64,000 nt of DNA from positions 1-64,000 of the forward strand of contig JABVXU010000287.1 in NCBI GenBank assembly GCA_013365365.1. Direction: 5' to 3'. This stretch comes from Cruorifilaria tuberocauda. Its lineage: Eukaryota > Nematoda > Chromadorea > Rhabditida > Onchocercidae. A model generated the notes under the pieces. It was not told the DNA's origin. It saw only the letters and a program-made list of their open reading frames with translations, and did no database searches. The first letter of the stretch is position 1, and each line of letters begins with the position of its first letter. Position numbers and translations under genes: made by a program. Below, piece by piece: positions 12,951 through 26,000 of this stretch.

Positions 12951-15522
12951 AGACATAAAGTTATGAGTAGAAATAATTGCATTATTGTTGTTGTTATTAC
13001 AATTGAGGCGTTATGTATGCATCATTTGGTCAGAAATATCCCATTTCATCCATTCTATCCATAAATTTATTGTCCCAAATCATTGATCCAAGTATTGTTA
13101 ACAGAAATAAAATTGAATAATTGTTAGATATCTCGAAAGAATAAAAAAATTACTTTTCGAAATATGCATCTTTTAATAATAATAACCTTAAAAGGTTGAG
13201 AGGTCAAGAGATATGAAAGAAACAAATGGAACACTGTGAAATGAGGAACTATCTTTAATTTCTTACTTAAATTATATCATTTAAATTTGTTTACAACAAC
13301 AAATTCTACTTTGTAATATTTGTAATTAATAACCCATTTAACGTACATCTTTTCTTATCATTTCTATTGCAATTGCATCAGTAATTAAATTTTTATTTAC
13401 AAAGTAATTACTGTTTTTGTTGCTTATGAAAATAATTGTTTTGTTTCATTTATATATGTGGTAACAAAAGTCATCTATACTCGTTAATTGCTAAGTAATA
13501 TTATTTAAATTTCAGAGCATTTTATAAGCATTATCGTCATGAGAAAGATATATAATTTTGTAATATAATTACTTAACATGATTATATTATAATGTAATTA
13601 TATAATTGTTTAACATAATTATCCATAATTTATTTTAAAAGGAGTAGTAATCGAATGATTCAATTTAGCTAGGTACTTTAGTTTGAATAAAGGCAAAAAA
13701 TATATATATTATATATATATAAGTTTTATATGTTTACAATTGATAAATACAAAAAGTAAACCTTTCTTCTCGTATGCTAAAAAGATTGCTAAGAAGAAAA
13801 ATAAATTCTCTCTTACTGTGATAAATACAGAATTAACAAAAAAATTTTGGCGATATTACTGGAAACATAATTGGAAACAACTGGTATCGTACCGGTTAAT
13901 TTCATATAGAAATTATTGATAGATAGTAAGTAAATACGATAAGTTACTGTACTTATTATATTGCGAAAGAATTTATTTGATCTCAGAAGAAGTGAAAAAA
14001 ATTTACTGATGAAAAATTTTTCTGACTTAATTTGGTATATAATAATTAAAAGTCATTGTATTACTACTAATATTCATAAACTGTATTTTAGACTATTGTT
14101 AGATTTGCTATACTAATATTGGTTAACATAAAATTCACTCAGCCATTGCGTATGATATGATTAGAATCGGTTTAGAAATTCCAATAAAAATTTTCAGTAG
14201 TAAAGCAAAGATCCTACCAACATAATTATTAGTCCGGAATTTTCGGTGCAGAATTGATTGGACCAATGAATCATAAAGGCTTTGAGACTAGAGATTATTT
14301 ACTTAAGATTTCCAGTGTTGAACAATTCAAAATTTGAAGTCTTTATTGACAAAGTTCGACGAATCAAAAACTGGAATTTCGAAATTTCCATAAGCCTAAA
14401 ACTATTTTAAGATGATGTAAACCTCTCAAACGATTTAAATGCAAAGAATTTGCCATAATCACTTGAGATTTTCATTAAATTAATTATGATAACCAATCAG
14501 AGTTCAATCAAATAAATTTTAAATTATAAATTGATTTGAAAAAGAGAAAAAAAATATAGTTCTTAGCTACTCACCTGAATTACCGATCTTTAATTATTTA
14601 AATAAACTCAGCAAAGATAGAAAGCAATAGAGCTTAAAAATCGTCACCGTCATCATCATTTCCATTACTCGAATCGGAAACCTTATCATCTCCACTAATA
14701 TCGTTATCATCATTTCCAAAGATACTACTGTCATTATCATTATTATTATTACTGCCAATCTCTTACCTTCTAATGCTGAATCTTCCTTCTTTTTTCTTCA
14801 TCGTTACTTGCACTATTAACTTTTGAACCTGAAAATCCACCAGAATTTATGGAAAATTGCGATTCACCAAAATCATTCGTACGTTTCATACAGATGATAA
14901 TTACACTTAATGCTGGACAGCTGTGTCAACGGCCGCCTCACGAAAGAGATCAGTGATGCACCTATCAAAATCACTCTACTGTATTAACTTTTTAAATCAA
15001 CCTAAGCATAAATGGTTAAAAAGAGTGAGATTCTTGCTTTTCATCATCCGATTCGTTCTCATCAACATCTTTTTTCCGCTTCTTCCTCCAGAATTCGCTT
15101 CGCTTACTTCCTTCACTTGAACTTTGCTCCCATCTTAAAAACATATTTTCATATAATTTAAAATTTGAATTTTAAAATGCATTACAGAAAAATTTACAAA
15201 ATTTAATATAGATCTTATATTTTAAATTTATTTTAATCACTGTCAATTTCAAATCTAATTATTACTAAAATAAACGGAAATATGACTTTCGATCAAATAA
15301 AGAAGCAAATATTATACCGTCAACAAAATCATAACTACTAGTAATTGGAATTCTCGATATTATCACTATATCCTACGAATTTATCATAATTCATGCATAA
15401 CTAGGTGCTTAGTTGTAATTTGCATAAACAAATATCAGTATATCTTTGCTACATCGATAAAGAAGCAAAAGATAATCTGATTTTTTCCTCATCCTTTTCT
15501 TTCTCTCTTACCTATCTTCAGT

Positions 15523-15525
<3 letters not shown>

Positions 15526-15555
<30 letters not shown>
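15526..15555. repeat. (AT)n microsatellite
   Basis: Fifteen uninterrupted AT dinucleotides. Confidence 0.95.
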
Positions 15556-15558
<3 letters not shown>

Positions 15559-18500
15559 TCAGATTGAACGACAATACTTGCGTAAAGTAAGCTTCAAGCA
15601 CAATTAGCAGATGTCACGCATACGGTCCTGCTATGTTTACTGAATAAATACAATAGAAAGTCAATCCGAAGGAACTCGTCAAATCTAACCTAGCCCTCTC
15701 ATGTTTCAAATGTTATTGCAAATTTTCTCCTCTCCCTTCTTACCTCATATAATAATAGAATAAAATAGATAAGAATTAAACGAAGTAGAAATCTTTTATT
15801 TTATCTTGATTCAAATGCAAAGTGCAAACATTTAATTATGACAACTAGTTACTCTATTCGAGCATGTGAAGCTTTCAGCAGGAAAATACTATAAAACTCA
15901 AGTAGCATTTGCTAGATTTTAAAATAATATGCAAAATACTTGCTAATTCTTTCAACCTAATTACTTCTCCTATTGCTTGCTGTCGATTCATTTATTTCAA
16001 CTCATTTCACAAGTTTTTTAAAAATTATTTCATGATATTCTGATTCGTAGAAGGATAATGAGGATTTCAAATATGATTGAGCTAACTGATCGCAACAAAC
16101 AAATATATCAAACTATATTGTTTACTACGGTATGATGTAAATACAGAAATGAATTCAGAATTTAAGAACGATCTTAGATAAGATTCCGATTCCAAAGTGC
16201 TCATTTCTGAATATCAAATGCTGAATAATCAAGAATTTTAGATAATGTTTCAGTTTCACGTTATTTGAAGAATAAAAAGTTGCTGTATACTGCGCTAGTA
16301 TTTAACGATTTAAAAAAAAAAAAGAGACAGCTCCTAAACCTAATTTATACTTAGAAATGGCCTGCAAACTTGGCATTTCCAGGATATTCATATATTTCGA
16401 TCTTTCAATCAAAGCACTGCAATGCCTTGAAGATTAGTCATTCCTGAAAATAAACTGTCTTTTTTGAATACCAAATTATTTTCAATAACTGTTGAGAATT
16501 ATGCTATTGTGTTTACAGTAACAACGTTCAAGTAATCGCAGTCACTTTTATGTAAATATTTTCTCTAATTTGAATATGCAAAACATTTACAAAGATCATC
16601 TCTCCAGTTCTCGACGATCCTTCGACAACAAAAGTAATCAATGGAAAATATGCCTAGTATCTCTTAGCAAATAACAAACTAGCCTGACATTACCAGACCA
16701 GTGCACTTAGTTTTCATGTTATTAACATATACTGTATTATAAGAAAATGCAATGTAAACAACCGTACAATTGCTTCGACCTCCGTGGGTCTAACCGTATA
16801 CGTATGCATGAGGAGAAAAACAGCTGAGATAAATGCTTTATTTTAGATATATCATCAAATAATATTTCAGAAGACTTGGAGAATGAGTAGATCGGAAAGC
16901 CAATGTATATCCCAAAGAACGTTGAAATAAAAATAATAATTGCAAATAAAGCTGAATGAAGCTTACCTTCGTCAACTTTTCATCCTATAAATACGAAAGA
17001 CTATTCAACCATTCTAATCGAAGGCAAAATTAAGCATTAGCTTTCATTAACAAAAAACACCTGCGAGTATTGATTGCACGCAAACTACTCACAACGTTTT
17101 GGTGGGAAAGTCATCACAAACTGGAATAACAGCTATTATTAGCTGTTGAAACCGAGTGAAATAGAGAAGTTTTGATTCCCAGTACACGCCAAGTGCTTTA
17201 ACCCTGCATTATTTCCAATCCATTAATTCCATTCCCTAGATAAGATATGGGCCCAGCACTAGCTGAACGACTTTTTTTTGACGGAATAACTCATGGTAAT
17301 CATCGTCGACAGAACTTGCAATCATTCTACCTATCTCTTCAGAACCAGCAACCAAAAAAACAGACATCAAATTGTTTCACCTATGTATTCAGTTCATTCT
17401 AGTCATACGCACAATTTCGTACCATCAACTTGTGGGAAATACGCAAACCTGTATAAATTTGAAGGTTGTTCGCTCATCTTCAAGAATTTGAGTTCAATGA
17501 GATAATACTAAAACATTTTTAGAAAATAATTTTTTGAACTAAAATTTCAAGCAATAAACAACAGTTTTCAACATACAACATTTGCTATGTCAAGATTAGA
17601 ATGAATGTATAAAGGTGATTAATGAATGAAATTTACATTCCTATAGAATCCATATTCTGCTCATATATTCTATTCAATTCAATTCAGTGGTTCCGAATGT
17701 CCTCCATTTCCACTCTGTTTTCAATTAACAACAAACAATCATCATTTGCAACAGGAAAGAAATCATTCCATCAACAGACATTTTTGAGCAGAAAGAAACA
17801 AGCATACATGCCTTTTTCGGACTACCCATCAGGATAATACTTCCTGGACTGATAAAATCATATTAACGTATTAACGCTATAGTCTGGTTCATGCAGCAGT
17901 TCGAATTTGAAAATTTTCTCCAAACCAAATGATTTATAGTCAGTAAACTTCAAAGAAAATGTTTTAAACAGGAAAGTGAAAATTATTGTATTTTTTCAAT
18001 AATTAAATTTACAACATATATAAAAAAGCAACCTTGATTTTTTGATTCTTTAACAAATGCAATGGGAAAAGAGACAAATAATAAAGTAGCATTGCAAACA
18101 TATTAAAAAACGCATGAAGTATAGGAAAAGTGAAACTGTAAGGAAAAGTAATCCATGTGATGCAGCATTACACATCAAGCTAATCTGCTTAAGGAAACAT
18201 ATGGATGGAAATACTGTCAAATTTGGCAATGAATTGCTGTGTTTGACACGGCAAACGAAATCGGTTTTTCTGTAAATAAAACACGTCACATGATATATTG
18301 CAGCTGAAAAAAAATTAATTTGGTTAATCAAATTTTGTTTGTTGAACACTTCACACTCTGCCGATACAAAATAACAGGACTTACCATTACAAATGAGGAT
18401 ATCTCGATATCCGGGGATAAATTTATTAAAGAAATCAGAAAAAAGAGAAATATTAAACGCTCTCCACGACATTAACAAGATGACGACATCGATGATGAGC

Positions 18501-20992
18501 TCAGACAACGAGATTGGCCATCTGCAAAGTAAAAACGATACGAAACATAATGCTATATTTATGATTTATAAATATAATGCTACACAATACAAGAGTATAT
18601 ATTAAGCATAATAATTAAAAGTAAATTATACTTATCCTAATCAGTCTTTCTTTTCCCTCCAAGTACAACACATTTTATTGTTACTCCGATTATTATCGAT
18701 CTTTGTGCTCTCTTGAAACACAATGAAAAAAGTGGAAAAATTGATAATAATCGGAATAAGTATTCCCTTCTGAATCTTCATCAAATTATCCTGGTAATTC
18801 CATTATCTATTTTCGACTGATAAAATAGTCGGAGCCCCAACTATCTCAGTGACAGTCATTGCTATCACTCCTTCAACGTACACTTTTAGCTCCCAATCTT
18901 AGAAGCACCTCACCACTTGGGATGTAGGAATTTGCGTAACGCTGTCCGCGTGATTTCCAACAGATTTTAAACGAATTTCGGTGGGAACGAACATACAACG
19001 GTTGTGCTCGTTGTTTGGGGCTCATTGGAGTGGCTGCCAGTTTGTTGTCCTATCTTCCTCTCATTCTTATCGTTGATAACGTATGAAAAGACTGTGACAG
19101 GTCGTGACCCTTGAATATGTCATAGTCATAGTTCTCGAAAAAGTCATAACCTATGAAATAACTAACTAAAAGAGTGAATTGCGCGAAATGATTATCGCTA
19201 ATGTTTGCAATCGAAATACAATGGGAAATATGAAAACGTGGTATTTGCTAGTGAGTCAACACTAATCATCCTCAATGGACCTCTGCTGTACCTCTAAATT
19301 TAACTGTCCAATCTTAGAATTTTCATGGACTAGATTTATCTCTTTTTTGCAGTGGCACTTTTGAAATTCATAGCGGAACGTACAAAACTCTGCGAAACTT
19401 GCTAAAATAGATGAATGTGATGCATGCAACAGGAGCATGTCTAAAATCTCGCGTTTTGCAGCCCTTGCAAATGTGCATGTCTTCATTCTATTCGGGAGTC
19501 ATGTGTAATTTACATTTCAATTGTTACCTCTCACATGGATTTTGCAGGAGAATTTATATAAAAATAACTATTTCGGCTGCAATGATTAGGAAAAAGAAAA
19601 TGGAATAATATTAAGTGGCATTAATTCAGGTGATTTATATAATCAAACTGAAAAGCCATGATCATTCTGAACGAAATTGTAGCTTGAAGAATGAAAGGAT
19701 AAAAAAAGAACTGAAATGAATGTAATGGGAAGGGATCGTCACTTGAACGGTTACCATAGTTCAAATCACTGTGCTCCATACGTTCTTGTTTTGAATGCAC
19801 ATCATCGTTCAAGGAACTGCTTTCTTTCTTTCTTTCTCTCTTCCATAATCTTATTTCCTCTCTTTTTTACATTTGTAAATTATTTGAGGAGGTCAACGAT
19901 TAGAAATTTCTATGTTTTACTTGATTATGTTATAATTAACAAGTGTCAAACGAAAAACAGTCATCTATGGTGGTATGTTTATTACACATTGAGAAGTATG
20001 TTATCTCTCCTCTTCGTCCATTCTCTTGCTTATCCTCCTTCGATCAATGTATCTGAAATACACCAGCTTCTCCATCTTCCCACTGATTTATTCACTCATT
20101 CATCTATAAGACTCAGTATTCTTCAAAATTTTGCTATTTTGCAACCAAATGATGAGCATCAACTTTTTCGTTTAGATAAGACAAATTTTTGCTATTTAAA
20201 TAAGATTTTTTCTACGGAAAAATAATTTAGACGGAAAAATTATCTAATTTTGACATCAATTTTTGCTGAATCTCATCTTTGCAACTGGCCAAAAGTAGTC
20301 TTCCTAGTTGAAATTCATTAAATTTTGTGTTTATCACCACTAGTTTTTTGTGCTAGATATATTTAGTGTCAATCACAATTGGTATTATGAATCTCTTTGA
20401 TTAGTGTTCTTTTTTTATAATATAAAAAATTCATTTTAACAAAACAGGACAAACGGTACCTTTTGATCGAATAGGATTTTTTACGCTGGATGAGATTTAA
20501 TGTGCTTAACTTAAATGTAGTAGGCATTTAATAATGTTTCAACTTCCTTTTCGATTAAATTTTAGTGCAGAATAAATCTGGGAGTCTTCTGAATTAAGGA
20601 AAAAAAGAATAGAAAAGTCCGATGACTCATTTCGTAAATAAATTTTTCTTCTTACTCCAACGATTTAGTTTCAAAATTTCTAGCATTTGTAAATTATGGT
20701 GCTCTAAAAAGTATTTTAAGAAGAAAGAAAAAGGAAATACTGCGAAAAAATTGATATAACACTTATGTTTAGGCGTTGGGAAACGACAGTGAAATAGTCG
20801 TATCATTGAATCATCCAATTGTATGAGTTGCTATTCACTCATTCAGCAAATCGACTAGGCTTTCCGTATTTTGCTATTTCTCAAAATTAACTTTATTGTT
20901 TTTGATGTTATTTGTTGCGTAGTTACTCGCGTAGAATTTTTTTTTGAAAATATTTGAAAATTGAGGCATTTAAACTTTCTCAATATTTATGT

Positions 20993-21000
20993 TTCTAAGA
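20993..21000 (+). promoter_or_regulatory. possible trans-splice acceptor before the GYF gene start
   Basis: TTTCTAAG followed by a single A and then ATG resembles a nematode 3' splice site placed directly before a start codon, as in spliced-leader acceptors. An alternative in-frame ATG lies 12 bases upstream at 20,989 and would add four residues (MFLR). The same AG could instead be the acceptor of an internal exon if the gene has further 5' exons that I did not find. Confidence 0.35.
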
Positions 21001-21070
21001 ATGGATCCGAATCGTGATGGTTTGAACAGCCCAAAATGGTTTTATCAAGGAGATGATCATCGTGTTTATG
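21001..21070 (+). CDS. GYF gene exon 1 (residues 1-24, start of GYF domain)
   Basis: Opens with ATG and carries W13-F-Y15. It ends G|GTAAGG in phase 1, so the conserved Gly24 codon is split across the intron. Confidence 0.8.
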
Positions 21071-22686
21071 GTAAGGGATTTTTCAATGAATATTTGAAAT
21101 TTCGAATTTTCGTGATTTTTAACAAAACAAAATTCCCTATTTCGTTTTTAAAAGCGATATTCGTTACTAAATCGTAGGTCCGTATTCATCTGTGGAAATG
21201 CAAAAATGGTACAAAGCGGGTTATTTCATAGATGGGATGCTTATTCGTACGAAGCACGACGATCGCTTTCATGCGCTTGCTGAATGGACACGTTACAGTA
21301 ATGGACAAGTAGAGATTTCAGAGATGTTATAACTCCATTTTTTTTTCGTCTTTTTAAATTACTGCAGAAAAGCACTTTATTATTTAATTTCTTAATGACG
21401 TTGTAAAAACTTTTTATTTTATAAAGTCATGTGGCGTTTTAGGAAAACAATTCTAGATAATAAAACCAATCAACCATATCTTTACACATAGTACTTTGAA
21501 CTGAAGTTGTCTCTTTCTGAAAAATGTTTTCTGGAAAAGTTGATTTCCAGAGTCCTTTTTTGCTTCTGGTCAATTCATTCGATCAGCTGGTCAACATGAA
21601 TATGCACTTGCAAATGTCCCAGTTAATCCTGGCTCCCGGTCGTGTCCCAGTATCCAGTGGCCCTTATCTTATGGTATCTCAAGCTGCAGCTGCTGCAGCG
21701 CCCAGTCCTGTGTCTGGTTTTCCACCAGCGCCCGGTTTCATTGCCTATCATCAGAATCCACTGGTGGTTGCGCCTCCAGTACCACCCATTTTTGCACCAC
21801 ATCAGGCCTTCTCACAGCCCCCCAGTGAACCTGTCGATGAGGTGCCATCGAGTGCAAGCAACACACCAGATGATAGCGATGCTGGCTGGAATACGATACA
21901 AAATGCGGTAGATTTTTTGATTTTATTAAAAAACCAAATTTTTGATCTTCAATTTTTCAAATTTATTTAATATCATAGATTAAATTCTAATGCCATGAAG
22001 TGTCAGTTGTTTAAATTCTGGTTTATCATTATAAGTACAAATTCTTAAGATTATTAGGAATTGTTTTTTTCGTTTGCTCGAAATTTATTTATGCAGGCTC
22101 TCCTGCCACTTCAAGAAAAATCTACCGATACCTATGATGCATCATGGAATCTAGCACGTGACATTGGTACTGATCCGGAACATTCGGGATGCTGTGATGC
22201 TTCCACCCAAACCAATCCAGGAAAAGTTAGTTTTTAATATTACTTTTTTTTTCCATTTCAATTCGTTGCTATATTTATTTAAAAATCTAGAACTAACTCT
22301 GTTTACCATGGAGAGTGCTCATATATTAAGGACTATTCATATATATATATATATATATATATTCATATATGAAGGATTTTTACTTTTTACATTTTTCTTA
22401 CATGTATTCTAACAATTCCCTTACTTGGTTTATACAAATATTTATTTGCTATCAGTTTTTGTTTAAGTTTTGGATCCATTTAACGCATTAAGTTACACAA
22501 AAACAAGAGGGAATTGAAATAGATGCAAGATCGTTGAAATACTGTACATTGCTATTTTTCCTTACTCTTGAAAGATCATTCTCAGAACGAGTAATTCGTT
22601 GCCATTATGTTTTTTAGATTTCGGCAGAGCAAGCCGTGCGACTTCTTTCTGAGCTGATTGGTATTCAGTTGGAAATTGAAAGTTGA
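21001..22686 (+). CDS. compact GYF-domain protein, GIGYF-like (5 exons, 251 aa)
   Basis: Exons 21,001-21,070, 21,178-21,308, 21,551-21,907, 22,097-22,225 and 22,618-22,686. All introns are GT-AG and all phases match. Residues 13-67 form a GYF domain: W13-F-Y15, G24-P-Y-S27, M31, W34 and the diagnostic G38-Y-F40. GYF domains bind proline-rich peptides, usually in RNA-processing or translational-repression complexes. Downstream, residues 97-105 read GRVPVSSGP, close to the segment following the GYF domain in animal GIGYF proteins. Then come six alanines (112-117), a Pro-rich stretch (to about 160) and an acidic/Ser region. The C-terminus is I230-S251. GIGYF proteins are far longer, with the GYF domain internal and an N-terminal 4EHP-binding motif; neither flank is present here, so this is either a shortened paralogue or a model missing 5' exons. 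The cytosolic role is inferred. Confidence 0.88.
21178..21308 (+). CDS. GYF gene exon 2 (residues 24-67, GYF core)
   Basis: Begins after ATCGTAG and completes Gly24, then PYSS, M31, W34 and G38-Y-F40. It ends CAA|GTAGAG in phase 0. Reading through would hit a stop seven codons later, so retention of this intron would give a protein of about 74 residues consisting of little but the GYF domain. Confidence 0.88.
21551..21907 (+). CDS. GYF gene exon 3 (residues 68-186, GRVPVSSGP and Ala/Pro-rich region)
   Basis: Begins after TTGATTTCCAG in phase 0 and ends GCG|GTAGAT. Contains GRVPVSSGP, an A6 run, FPPAPGF and a DDSDAGW acidic stretch. The frame is fixed by the phase-0 donor upstream and by similarity of the first third to GIGYF proteins. 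A second open frame in this exon is a shadow. Confidence 0.88.
22097..22225 (+). CDS. GYF gene exon 4 (residues 187-229)
   Basis: Begins after TTATGCAG and ends AAA|GTTAGT, phase 0 at both ends. Includes the short string DASTQTNPGK. I recognise no domain. Confidence 0.85.
22339..22362. repeat. (AT)n microsatellite in GYF intron 4
   Basis: Twelve AT dinucleotides inside the 392-bp fourth intron. Likely length-variable. Confidence 0.95.
22618..22686 (+). CDS. GYF gene exon 5 (residues 230-251 and stop)
   Basis: Begins after GTTTTTTAG in phase 0 and ends in TGA. Encodes a short amphipathic tail (SAEQAVRLLSELIGIQLEIE) that looks helical. Confidence 0.82.
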   Translation: MSAEQAVRLLSELIGIQLEIES

Positions 22687-23025
22687 GCAAATTTTTGTTT
22701 CATGAACATGAACAATGCTTGTTATTTGGCAAAAGTCATTGAGAAGTCATCTAATGCAATTACGTTCCTGCTCGTATTAGCGTATCATTATGCTTTTATA
22801 TCATATGCTTTTATATCGAAGCCAGGCTTTGGGGTAGTGGTTAATGATAATTGCAAATGTTATTTTTCCTGAATGAAATATCACTGTACTGAGTTGCAAA
22901 TATACTTCCAGTGATGTGATTAAATTGATCAGAAGAAGGTGGTATTAAATTTAAGAAGTGATTTGATGGAAAAAAGTCTATTTTTCTTTTATCAAACACT
23001 ATAATCTATATTTTGCAGAATAGGG

Positions 23026-23031
23026 AATAAA
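23026..23031 (+). terminator. candidate polyadenylation signal of the GYF gene
   Basis: AATAAA 340 bases after the stop codon. It is the first canonical hexamer I noticed downstream of the gene; the cleavage site is not determined. Confidence 0.4.
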
Positions 23032-26000
23032 AGCTTATTTAGAAGTAGACTACAAAACAAAACACCAGATGTAATAATAGAAGAATTGATATCCTAATAG
23101 TTTCATTCGTACAGATGTTTAAATTTTAATTTTGATATTGTATTTGAGTTCGGTAGTTTATGGGTTTCTTCAATTACTTGTTTTCGTGTTACTTGGTCCT
23201 TCATTTTTCATAGTTAGAAATGTTAATTCTCTTTCAACAAACTTTGTATTTGCTCGTTTGTATGTGTCTTTGGTTATTGATTTGTTTACCAATGACGTAA
23301 TATGCTTTTGCCCATATCGTGAATCTTTTGAATCTCCTTAGGTAGTTATCCAGGATTCAGTAAACGGAATATTTGCAGATCAGAGCATTAATTATTTCAT
23401 TAATCTACATCTAGAAGTATTCTTTCAAGTACAAACAATAGTATGGAATATTTGTATTCAATCCATTTGACTTCTCTCTTTCAGTTGTTGCATTTGCCTT
23501 CCATGTTTAATTAATATCCAGGGTTTATTGCATAAGTTAACATTAAAAACATTAAATTTTAGCTTTTTTGGATTAAAATTTTTTATAAATTTATTATCCA
23601 CTGAGTCATCTCTGTTTTCAATATAATTTCTAGTAGGGTAGGATTTTCTAAATTATTTTTTCGAAAATATATAGCATAGTTTTGTTTAGACATATTATTA
23701 GGTTTAGATCTCATATGCAATGTATTACATTTGTTCCATCAAATTCGTTAAATCGTTAATTAATCATCTAGTTATGTTGTTCATCTTGCTGATGTTCGCT
23801 TAGGCAATTCTTTTTTCTGAGTTATATATAGATCATGCATTCACTTCCGTACTGTTTGAAGCTTATGATAAGTTCGCGAAATAGGAAATTGTTATACAAA
23901 GCTGCTATTTATTGTTCTCACCGAAAATAAGATCTGTAATTCAGCTTCTTAAGTATTGAATTTTTATGTAGAATTCTCAGTTAAAAGTGAATATTCTGGA
24001 AGAAAGGGAATGTATGTCTTTAGTGTTTTTGCTCATGCATTAATCGCTCATTATTGTTTGCTTGTTAGTTTTTATCGGGTTAACCTAGCTTGTTTGCTTT
24101 TTGCCTGCTATTATTTTTAAAATATGAATGTATGTTATATGATATAGAACTTCAGGATTTCTTGTGAATGTTTCATTTATTATGGTTGATTTGAATCCTG
24201 AATAGTGTTCAATGCAATAATTTCCAAAAACATTATTGTTTGAGAGGAGTTGTTCATTGTTTGATTTTTGCAGCTCCAAAAATGGGTTCTCTTTCCTACA
24301 ATAGAAATCAATTTCATTTAACTTTGGTATAAAACTTGGATTTTTTTTAATGTGGAAGAAGATTCGAGCAATTGTTCTCTGCATCATTTCTTCATTTTAT
24401 ATAGGTAGCTAGATGATGATGTAGTATTTCATTTTGAGGAAATGAAAGAGCAGTATCTTGGGTTGTCTCTTCAGTTTTGGGCCTTATTATTAGCTTATTT
24501 ACGGTGTTCTGTTTGGCAGAAATGTGCATTAACCGATCATTACATTGTAGCATGTAAAATCTTGAGTTTTTTTTGTCATGTTTCTTGTCATCTTTCTTGC
24601 TTTGCATCAAATTCATGCTTACAGTAATAATTATATCAAAGCTGTACTCTGTGTTGAATGTATGTTCTTATTTTATTGGTTTTTTTTCATTTGAATATTT
24701 GAGTTTTATGTTGATATTTGCTTCCTTTTCTTTTTTATTGAATCAGTGCTTAGTTAACAGCACTATCTTATACATAGTGACATTGTAGGAAAGGGAAGTG
24801 CAGAAAAGTTTTCGTATGTTGAATAATTTGTGCAAGCAGAATTGAATAAATATTTCTTTTTGAAAAGAATTTAAAAGTTGCAAAATGCGTTGGTTTGCCG
24901 CCTCGGTTTTTCGGTGATTCTGAGAAATTGTCACGCTAAAAATCGGAACATGTTCCTACAGGGATTTATTTGAATTGAATTGACGAGCAGATGTTGCATG
25001 ATATATATGGCGTAGATCATATACGGTTTCACACGATATATGATAAAATGTAGGTTTGTAAATTTTTTTCGTTATGAAGATTGCATTTCTGCACCATTAT
25101 AGAATAACTAAAACCAAATTAATTGTCGGTTTGGTTGCTTGTTAATTTAAAATTTGAAATTATGAATGGACAACAATCTGGAAATGGGTGATTGTCGTTA
25201 AAAAGCTCATCTTTTCCCTTGTATGTGCACAGTCTTCATGAAATATTTTATTATTGGTCTGACGAGCAAGAGAAATGCAAAGTATGATATCCGATTACAT
25301 GATGTAGGAGGGAGGTTATGTCGTTCTTTTTCATTCTTAATCTGATTTGATGGATGAAATCATGCGAAATTAGAGAACGGTGTATCGAGTTCAATGTTTA
25401 CGTTTAATCATAAATTATTTTTAATTCATAGAATTAAAAATTGGATACTGATTGCGGTGTTTCACTGGGCTCTGGTATACAACTACTGTGAACAGAAGTG
25501 AAGCAGTCACAATCCATTTCCGATTTTCTGGGAATATCCCGCATATTTCTTTTTTCCCGGCTTTTCGTTATCTTACATTTCCATTTCTGCTTCTTATCAT
25601 CATTTTATTTCATTTCTAATCTTTCAACACATATTTATACGAATTGCTCCTCTGTTCATAAATGATTTTCATGTAAATAATAATAAATCATTAAAGAAGT
25701 CAGAAGCTTAAATTCAATATTTGTGTACCGTTAAGAATGTTCTGAAAAGTTTAAACTAATGAAGGAATCCAGTAAAATTTAAGATATTTATTTAAGATTA
25801 TAGGTTCTTTATAGGTTATGGTATTTATTCCTTATGTATAAATCACTAAAACTTATAACGATCAATGTAAGGATTTGGATCTACTACACTGATATAAGGG
25901 CAGAAGAGAAAATTGTTGCAATTATTGACTAAGCACCAAAATGGTGAAATAGTGCTATTCAATACAGTGAATTACAGGAACAGTAAAAAAAGGTAGAAAT

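Larger units (their letters stand above)
11250..20988. other. gene-poor stretch, no recognisable gene
   Basis: AT-rich sequence with simple repeats and no exon chain I could build. It includes a second G+C-richer patch at about 18,820-19,080 and two longish open frames, on the minus strand at 18,050-18,508 and the plus strand at 19,716-20,225. Both frames lack any recognisable motif and are treated as unsupported. The last about 760 bp before the GYF gene hold AT-rich sequence only; I see no clear TATA element there. Confidence 0.55.

Noticed and set aside
18050..18508. 152-codon open frame on the minus strand
   Set aside because: Longer than expected by chance at this composition, but no recognisable motif, no signal of codon bias and no neighbouring exon. 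Worth a database search, not annotated.
19716..20225. 169-codon open frame on the plus strand upstream of the GYF gene
   Set aside because: Pyrimidine-rich sequence lowers stop frequency. The product is Leu/Phe/His-rich with no domain, and no donor linking it to the GYF exons was convincing.
21308..21331. GYF gene ending at the TAA seven codons after residue 67
   Set aside because: Downstream exons in matching phase continue the GIGYF-like sequence (GRVPVSSGP), so the site is better read as an intron with donor GTAGAG.
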